The notes beneath the pieces are model-generated. The model was not told where the DNA came from and made no database searches. It worked only from the letters and a program-made list of their open reading frames with translations. A stretch of 64,000 nt of DNA. It comes from WRGA01 sp031553395. Lineage in GTDB: Bacteria > Bacteroidota > Bacteroidia > Bacteroidales > WRGA01. Positions 59,044 to 64,000 of this stretch are shown in pieces (position 1 is the first letter of the stretch; each line of letters begins with the position of its first letter). The stretch is from the NCBI GenBank assembly GCA_031553395.1, contig JAVBLR010000001.1, positions 294,846-358,845 on the forward strand. Reading direction: 5' to 3'. Both the position numbers and the translations under genes were made by a program.

Positions 59044-61560
59044 ATGATTGAACAAGAGGATAGGATTATAAGGATTAACATTGAGGAAGAGATGAAATCT
59101 TCGTATATCGATTATTCGATGTCGGTGATTGTGTCTCGCGCATTACCCGATGTGAGGGATGGATTTAAGCCTGTTCATCGCCGTGTATTATTCGGAATGA
59201 ATGAATTGGGAAATACATCTGATAAACCGTATAAAAAATCAGCGAGAATCGTTGGGGAAGTATTAGGTAAGTATCACCCACACGGAGATAGTTCGGTGTA
59301 TTATGCCATGGTGCGTATGGCTCAGGAATGGTCGTTGCGTTACACGTTGGTCGACGGGCAAGGAAACTATGGTTCGGTCGATGGAGATTCACCTGCGGCA
59401 ATGCGTTATACCGAAGCACGTTTGGCTAAAATAGCCGAAGAAATGTTGCGCGATATTGACAAAGATACGGTTGATTTTCAACTTAACTTCGACGACACCT
59501 TAAAAGAACCTACTGTTTTACCTACCCGTATTCCGAATTTATTAATAAACGGAGCATCCGGTATCGCTGTTGGAATGGCAACCAACATGCCTCCGCATAA
59601 TCTTTCGGAAGTAATCGATGCCACTATTGCATATATTGACGATAAAGACATTGATGTACATGGATTGATGCAATATGTAAAAGCTCCTGATTTTCCTACC
59701 GGAGGATATATTTACGGTTATGCAGGTGTAAAGGAAGCTTTCGAAACAGGCCGCGGGCGTATTATTATGCGTGCAAAAGCTGAAATTGAAACCGAAGGAA
59801 ATAGGGAAAAAATTATTATTACCGAAATTCCATACCTTGTTAATAAGGCAGAATTAATCAAATATATTGCCGACCTTGTCGAAGATAAAAGAATCGAAGG
59901 AATCTCGAATGTAAACGATGAATCCGACCGTCAGGGAATGCGTATTGTTGTTGATATCAAACGTGATGCCAACTCCAATGTTGTATTGAACAAGCTGTAT
60001 AAAATGACAGCGTTGCAATCATCGTTTAGTGTCAATAATATTGCATTAGTAAAAGGTCGCCCTAAAACATTGAATCTACGAGATTTAGTTCGTTATTTTG
60101 TTGAGCACAGGCATGATGTTGTTATTCGCCGTACAAAATTCGAACTAAATGAAGCTCAAAAGCGGGCTCATATTTTGGAAGGATTGATAATAGCTTCTGA
60201 TAATATTGATGAAGTAATTGCAATTATACGTTCTTCGCAAAGTCCGGATATTGCGCGTGAAAGGTTGATGGAAAGATTCGAACTTTCAGATATTCAAGCT
60301 CGTGCAATTGTTGATATGCGTTTGCGTCAATTAACAGGTCTTGAGCAAGATAAACTTCGTGCAGAATATGAGCAAATAATGAAATTGATTGATTATTTGA
60401 ATCAAATCCTTACTGATGAGGCTTTGTGTATGCAAGTTATCAAAGACGAATTAATTGAAATAAAAGATAAATTTGGAGATGAACGCCGTTCGGAAATCAT
60501 TTATTCTTCCGAAGAATTCAATCCTGAAGATTTCTATGCAGATGATGAAATGATTATTACCATTTCTCATTTGGGCTATATAAAACGTACTCCATTAACT
60601 GAATTCCGTTCGCAAAATCGTGGAGGAGTAGGTTCTAAAGGAAGCGAAACACGTGATGAAGACTTCGTTGAGTATATTTATCCGGCTTCGATGCACAATA
60701 CGATGTTGTTCTTTACACAAAAAGGAAAATGTTACTGGTTGAAAGTATATCAAATTCCTGAAGGTGCTAAAAACAGTAAAGGCCGTGCAATTCAAAACAT
60801 GTTGAATATTGAATCGGAAGATAAGGTAAATGCATTTATCCGGGTAAAAACACTTCAGGATGAAGATTTTACTAAATCACATTACCTGTTATTCTGTACA
60901 AAGAAAGGTGTTATCAAAAAAACATCTCTTGAGGCATATTCCCGCCCACGTCAAAATGGAGTGAATGCAATTACAATTCGTGAGGATGACCAAGTTATAC
61001 AAGTACGTATGACTGACGGTAATAACCAAATTTTAATGGCAAACCGGAATGGACGTGCTATCCGTTTCCATGAAAGCGCTGTAAGAGAAATGGGACGTAC
61101 GGCTACCGGAGTTCGTGGTATGACACTTGAAGAAGATGGACAAGACGAAGTTGTAGGAATGATTTGCATGAAAGATTCTCAAAAGGAAACGATCATGGTT
61201 GTTTCAGAACAAGGTTATGGAAAACGTACCCGCCTGACAGATGATGATGGAGAAGAAGTTTATCGTATTACCAACCGTGGCGGAAAAGGAGTTAAAACAC
61301 TGAATATTACCGATAAAACAGGTAAGTTGGTTTCTATCAAAAGTGTAACGGATGAAAACGATTTGATGATTATCAACAAATCAGGAATTACTCTTCGCTT
61401 GAAAGTTGCAGATATCCGTGTGATGGGACGTGCTACGCAAGGAGTTCGTTTAATCAATTTGGAAAAACGAAATGATGAAATTGCATCTGTTTGTAAGGTT
61501 TTATCTGAAACAGTAGAGGAAATTTCTGATTCAGAAGAAATAACAGAAGTAACAGAATAA
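59044..61560 (+). CDS. gyrA: DNA gyrase subunit A
   Basis: An 838-residue type II topoisomerase subunit of normal length. It begins MIEQEDRIIRINIEEEMKSSY and has YIDYSMSVIVSRALPDVRDG (21-40), the resistance-determining loop HPHGDSSVYYAMVRM (78-92) and the catalytic Tyr122 in AAMRYTEARL. The C-terminal beta-pinwheel has the gyrase-type box QNRGGVGSKG near residue 520, and the protein ends in an acidic tail (SDSEEITEVTE). Ser83 is kept, but residue 87, Asp in E. coli, is Tyr. With GyrB it puts negative supercoils into DNA. A TPR gene follows, as in other Bacteroidales. The 269-bp gap before it shows no clear promoter. Confidence 0.95.
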   Translation: MIEQEDRIIRINIEEEMKSSYIDYSMSVIVSRALPDVRDGFKPVHRRVLFGMNELGNTSDKPYKKSARIVGEVLGKYHPHGDSSVYYAMVRMAQEWSLRYTLVDGQGNYGSVDGDSPAAMRYTEARLAKIAEEMLRDIDKDTVDFQLNFDDTLKEPTVLPTRIPNLLINGASGIAVGMATNMPPHNLSEVIDATIAYIDDKDIDVHGLMQYVKAPDFPTGGYIYGYAGVKEAFETGRGRIIMRAKAEIETEGNREKIIITEIPYLVNKAELIKYIADLVEDKRIEGISNVNDESDRQGMRIVVDIKRDANSNVVLNKLYKMTALQSSFSVNNIALVKGRPKTLNLRDLVRYFVEHRHDVVIRRTKFELNEAQKRAHILEGLIIASDNIDEVIAIIRSSQSPDIARERLMERFELSDIQARAIVDMRLRQLTGLEQDKLRAEYEQIMKLIDYLNQILTDEALCMQVIKDELIEIKDKFGDERRSEIIYSSEEFNPEDFYADDEMIITISHLGYIKRTPLTEFRSQNRGGVGSKGSETRDEDFVEYIYPASMHNTMLFFTQKGKCYWLKVYQIPEGAKNSKGRAIQNMLNIESEDKVNAFIRVKTLQDEDFTKSHYLLFCTKKGVIKKTSLEAYSRPRQNGVNAITIREDDQVIQVRMTDGNNQILMANRNGRAIRFHESAVREMGRTATGVRGMTLEEDGQDEVVGMICMKDSQKETIMVVSEQGYGKRTRLTDDDGEEVYRITNRGGKGVKTLNITDKTGKLVSIKSVTDENDLMIINKSGITLRLKVADIRVMGRATQGVRLINLEKRNDEIASVCKVLSETVEEISDSEEITEVTE

Positions 61561-61567
61561 AACGTAG

Positions 61568-61594
61568 GGGCTGACCTACGTGTCAGCCCTTTTT
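61568..61594 (+). terminator. Hairpin terminator after gyrA
   Basis: GGGCTGAC (61568-61575) pairs with GTCAGCCC (61582-61589) over a 6-nt loop, followed by T5. It starts 7 bp after the gyrA stop. Confidence 0.85.
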
Positions 61595-61650
61595 AAATAA
61601 ACCATTTAAATAACCAATATTAGATTTATTAATTTAAAATTTAACGAGCG

Positions 61651-62859
61651 ATGAAAAGAATTATCTTATCAATCACTTTATGTTTAGCTGTAACATTAGC
61701 TTTTTCTCAAAAGAAAAATGTAAAAGCGGCTAAAGATGAGATAGATGCGAGCAAACCGAATTTTACTGAAGCAAAGGCCCAAATAAAAGCTGCTATGACA
61801 GATCCTGAAACAAAAGACAACCCAGAAACATGGTATGTTGGAGGATGTGTTGATGACAAAATTTTTAGTACGGAAAACAACAAGATTCTTTTGAAGCAAA
61901 AACCAAATGAAAAAATGATGTATGAAGCTTTGGTGGAATCTTACGATTATTTTACAAAAGCAGTTGATTTGGAGAAAATTCCAAATGAAAAAGGAAAAAT
62001 AAGTGATAAATATACCAAGCAAATAAAATCGATATTAAAGGTTAATTACCCTTATTACATCAATGCCGGTGCTTATTTTTATAAAGAAAAAAATTACCCG
62101 GAAGCCTACAAAGCATTTAATACTTATTTGGAAATACCTAAAACAGAATTGTTTAGCGGAGAAAAAATGGGTGAAGATAGCACCTACCATCAAATTATGT
62201 TTTATGCAGCATTTTCTGCGCAAAGTAGTGGTGATACATTAAGATGTATTCAGTTATTGGAGGAATTAAAACCTACAGGTTATGATCAAGAAATAGTTTA
62301 TTCGGCTTTAGCTGATGAATATAAGAATGCAAAGGATACTGTTAATTTTTTCAATACATTAAAAGAAGGTTCGAAACTGTTTCCCAAAAATTTATTTTTT
62401 ATCCAAAATTTGATTAATATTTCTTTGAATACAAATAGAACAGATGAAGTATTTCAATATTTGGACGAAGCAATAGCACAAGACCCTCAGGAACCTCAAT
62501 ATTGGAGAATTAAAGGAGATTTGTACGAATCTAAAAAAGAGATTGATAAGGCGTTGAATGCCTATCAGGAAGCTTTAAAAATAAATCCGGATTATAGTTC
62601 AGCTATTGGTGCAATTGGTCGTTTGTACTATAACCAGGGGTTTGATATTCAGAGTAAAGCAAATGAATTAGATATACGGCAATCTAAAATAGAGGTAGAA
62701 AAAGCAAAAGAACTTTACAAAAAAGCATTGCCATATCTTGAAAAAGCGCATGAAATGGATAAAACCGACAAGCAATACATCATGGCTCTTTATGGTGCAT
62801 ACTACGCTTTAGGAGATCCAAGAATGGAACAAATGGAAAAACTACTTGAAGGAAAATAA
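61651..62859 (+). CDS. Exported TPR-repeat protein
   Basis: A 402-residue protein with signal MKRIILSITLCLAVTLAFS cut before QKKNVKAAKD. It is mostly helical with several tetratricopeptide repeats: YYINAGAYFYKEKNYPEAYKAFNTYLE near residue 132, EPQYWRIKGDLYESKKEIDKALNAYQEALKINP near 280 (the best copy), and KELYKKALPYLEKAHEMD near 353. Such proteins act as scaffolds in the periplasm. It follows gyrA as in other Bacteroidales, though a terminator between them suggests separate control. Confidence 0.85.
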   Translation: MKRIILSITLCLAVTLAFSQKKNVKAAKDEIDASKPNFTEAKAQIKAAMTDPETKDNPETWYVGGCVDDKIFSTENNKILLKQKPNEKMMYEALVESYDYFTKAVDLEKIPNEKGKISDKYTKQIKSILKVNYPYYINAGAYFYKEKNYPEAYKAFNTYLEIPKTELFSGEKMGEDSTYHQIMFYAAFSAQSSGDTLRCIQLLEELKPTGYDQEIVYSALADEYKNAKDTVNFFNTLKEGSKLFPKNLFFIQNLINISLNTNRTDEVFQYLDEAIAQDPQEPQYWRIKGDLYESKKEIDKALNAYQEALKINPDYSSAIGAIGRLYYNQGFDIQSKANELDIRQSKIEVEKAKELYKKALPYLEKAHEMDKTDKQYIMALYGAYYALGDPRMEQMEKLLEGK

Positions 62860-62881
62860 TTTTTTTTAATTTTATTTTTTT

Positions 62882-62950
62882 AGTTACGAGTTACAAGTTT
62901 TGGTAAAAGTTAAATACCTTTCTTGTAACTCGTAACTTGTAACTCACAAC
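62882..62950. repeat. Facing heptad-repeat blocks before the FkbM gene
   Basis: AGTTACGAGTTACAAG (62882-62897) pairs perfectly with 62922-62937. The right block reads TTGTAAC TCGTAAC TTGTAAC TCACAAC (62923-62950), 7-nt period, five bases before the ATG at 62956. Confidence 0.88.
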
Positions 62951-62955
62951 TACTA

Positions 62956-63732
62956 ATGAATAAAGCACATATCATAAAAAGAACCAAAATAACCATTAAG
63001 ACAATCGCAGGATTAGGATTAGTTGAAGGATTATCTATTTTAACTAAAATGCTATTTAAGAATACAGATAAGGTATCCGTTTCCGGAATAAAACATCCAT
63101 TTTCCTTAAGGCCGGATACTTCCGATTATGATGTGTTTTATCAGCTTTATTCAAAATCGGAATATGATATTCCGATTTATTTTGAGCCGAAATTGATTGT
63201 AGATGCCGGTGCAAATATTGGTTTGGCTGCTATTTATTTCAAAAATAGATTTCCTAATGCAACAATAATCTCCATAGAACCCGATTCGGGAAATTTTGAG
63301 ATGTTGCAAAAAAATACAAAGCCTTATGATAATATCTTCCTAGAAAAGGCAGGGCTTTGGAATAAAGAAACCTATATAACAGTTGAAGATAAATATGGTT
63401 TGGGAGAGCATGGTATGATTGTAAAAGAAAACGACCATCCTGTAGAAAATTCTCTGAAAGCGGTTACAATCGACGGGTTATTGAAAAAATACAATCTTGA
63501 AGGGCAACGTATTGATTTATTGAAAGTCGATATCGAAACTTCGGAAAAATATTTTTTTGAAAGTAATTACGAATCTTGGTTACCCAATACCAAAATGTTG
63601 ATTGTAGAATTGCATGATATTATTGAAACAGGCTGTGCACAATCCTTTTTCAATGCAATCAATAAATCACTCAAAAATTATTCTTTCCACATGAAGGGCG
63701 AAAATGTGATTGTAATAAACGAAACGATATAA
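62956..63732 (+). CDS. FkbM family methyltransferase
   Basis: A 258-residue SAM-dependent methyltransferase. It starts MNKAHIIKRTKITIKTIAG and has motif I LIVDAGANIGLAAIYFKNRF (about residues 79-98), the acidic loop IISIEPDSGNFEMLQKN, and post-motif RIDLLKVDIETSEKYFF (about 186-202). This is the FkbM family (PF05050), which often methylates sugars or other small groups in surface polysaccharides and natural products. No glycan cluster is next to it in the window, so the target is open. A perfect-stem terminator follows at 63760. Confidence 0.87.
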   Translation: MNKAHIIKRTKITIKTIAGLGLVEGLSILTKMLFKNTDKVSVSGIKHPFSLRPDTSDYDVFYQLYSKSEYDIPIYFEPKLIVDAGANIGLAAIYFKNRFPNATIISIEPDSGNFEMLQKNTKPYDNIFLEKAGLWNKETYITVEDKYGLGEHGMIVKENDHPVENSLKAVTIDGLLKKYNLEGQRIDLLKVDIETSEKYFFESNYESWLPNTKMLIVELHDIIETGCAQSFFNAINKSLKNYSFHMKGENVIVINETI

Positions 63733-63759
63733 ATTAAAATTTGGAACACAAATGATACA

Positions 63760-63798
63760 GATAAAGCGGATTATTACAATATAATAATCCGCTTTATC
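63760..63798. terminator. 17-bp perfect hairpin after the FkbM gene
   Basis: Arms 63760-63776 and 63782-63798 are exact complements with a 5-nt loop. It lies 28 bp after the stop. Little T-run follows, so it may act by stem strength or be a boundary before the insertion sequence. Confidence 0.7.
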
Positions 63799-63894
63799 CG
63801 TCTATATCCAATATCTTCCCTATAATAAATTCATTGCATGTTCAGTTAAGTTCACTTTTATAGGGTAAACGCACGAAATTTATAGCTTTGCCGG

Positions 63895-64000
63895 ATGAAA
63901 TCATTACAACGCTATTTATCCAGTATCGAAGATTTTCGAGTAGAGAAAAAATGTTTGCATAAGTTATCGGACATATTATTCATTGGTCTGATGAGTTATC
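63895..64000 (+). mobile_element. Start of an ISAs1/IS4-type transposase gene
   Basis: From the ATG at 63895 the frame reads MKSLQRYLSSIEDFRVEKKC then HKLSDILFIGLMSY to the window end. The L-x-x-Y-L-x-x-I-x-D-x-R...K-L-x-x-I-L-x-x-x-L pattern is the N-terminal DDE_Tnp_1-associated region of ISAs1-family transposases (H-repeat-associated proteins). The rest lies outside. The left end of the element must lie between the hairpin at 63798 and 63895; no terminal repeat could be defined without the right end. Confidence 0.75.

Overview
The window comes from an AT-rich member of the Bacteroidetes, most likely order Bacteroidales. Several things point there: the repeated Bacteroidetes-type promoter (TAnnTTTG at -7, with a TTG-like box about 18-20 bp upstream), many SpII lipoproteins with a Cys followed by Asp/Asn, marker families (DUF4270, DUF5686, DUF4835, PepSY-like lipoproteins, thioester-less alpha-2-macroglobulin), and familiar neighbourhoods: dnaN / DnaQ-like exonuclease / coaBC, gyrA / TPR protein, and biotin carboxylase / biotin carrier / carboxyltransferase.

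Layout. 1-8.3 kb: the 5' part of a DUF4270 lipoprotein gene, a short GT5 glycogen-synthase-like protein, hexokinase, tRNA-Arg(TCT), DUF169, a decayed membrane-protein gene, a DUF5686 outer-membrane protein and a PepSY-like lipoprotein. 8.4-17.2 kb: small secreted and cytosolic unknowns, a 1969-residue alpha-2-macroglobulin, two RhuM-family remnants and a papain-like lipoprotein. 17.4-21.2 kb: dnaN, exonuclease, coaBC and a convergent MscS channel. 21.3-27.2 kb: an AAA ATPase/PLD-like nuclease pair, then a run of accessory lipoproteins. 27.2-28.3 kb is a long gene-poor stretch. It holds a structured 6S-like RNA and a Trp-rich micro-ORF with its own promoter and terminator. 28.3-43.4 kb: an unknown protein, the biotin-dependent carboxylase operon, flotillin/NfeD-like pair, a LolC/E-type permease, DUF4835, galE and tpx. 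43.4-54.6 kb, minus strand: a VIT-vWA-TonB fusion, an M15 peptidase, three short TonB-domain proteins, an M16 protease and mfd. 54.7-64 kb, plus strand: three paralogous lipoproteins made by tandem duplication, a MATE transporter, gyrA, a TPR protein, an FkbM methyltransferase, and the start of a transposase cut by the window edge.

Together the genes describe an anaerobic carbohydrate user. Hexokinase and galE handle sugars, and the carboxylase operon fits the propionate/succinate branch. Replication and repair genes (dnaN, gyrA, mfd) sit beside a large envelope inventory (A2M, DUF5686, M16, TonB-domain proteins, lipoprotein export).

The most unusual signal is not a gene. Many intergenic regions carry degenerate tandem repeats with a strict 7-nt period. 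Most are arranged as two facing inverted blocks, and several end only a few bases before a start codon. They differ in sequence from site to site but share the period and the strand asymmetry, resembling the heptanucleotide STRR elements of cyanobacteria. Other points worth attention are the 6S-like RNA, the Trp-rich micro-ORF inside a terminator hairpin, a leader hairpin/terminator exactly at the predicted start of the TonB mRNA, and a promoter-overlapping 16-bp inverted repeat before the AAA ATPase.
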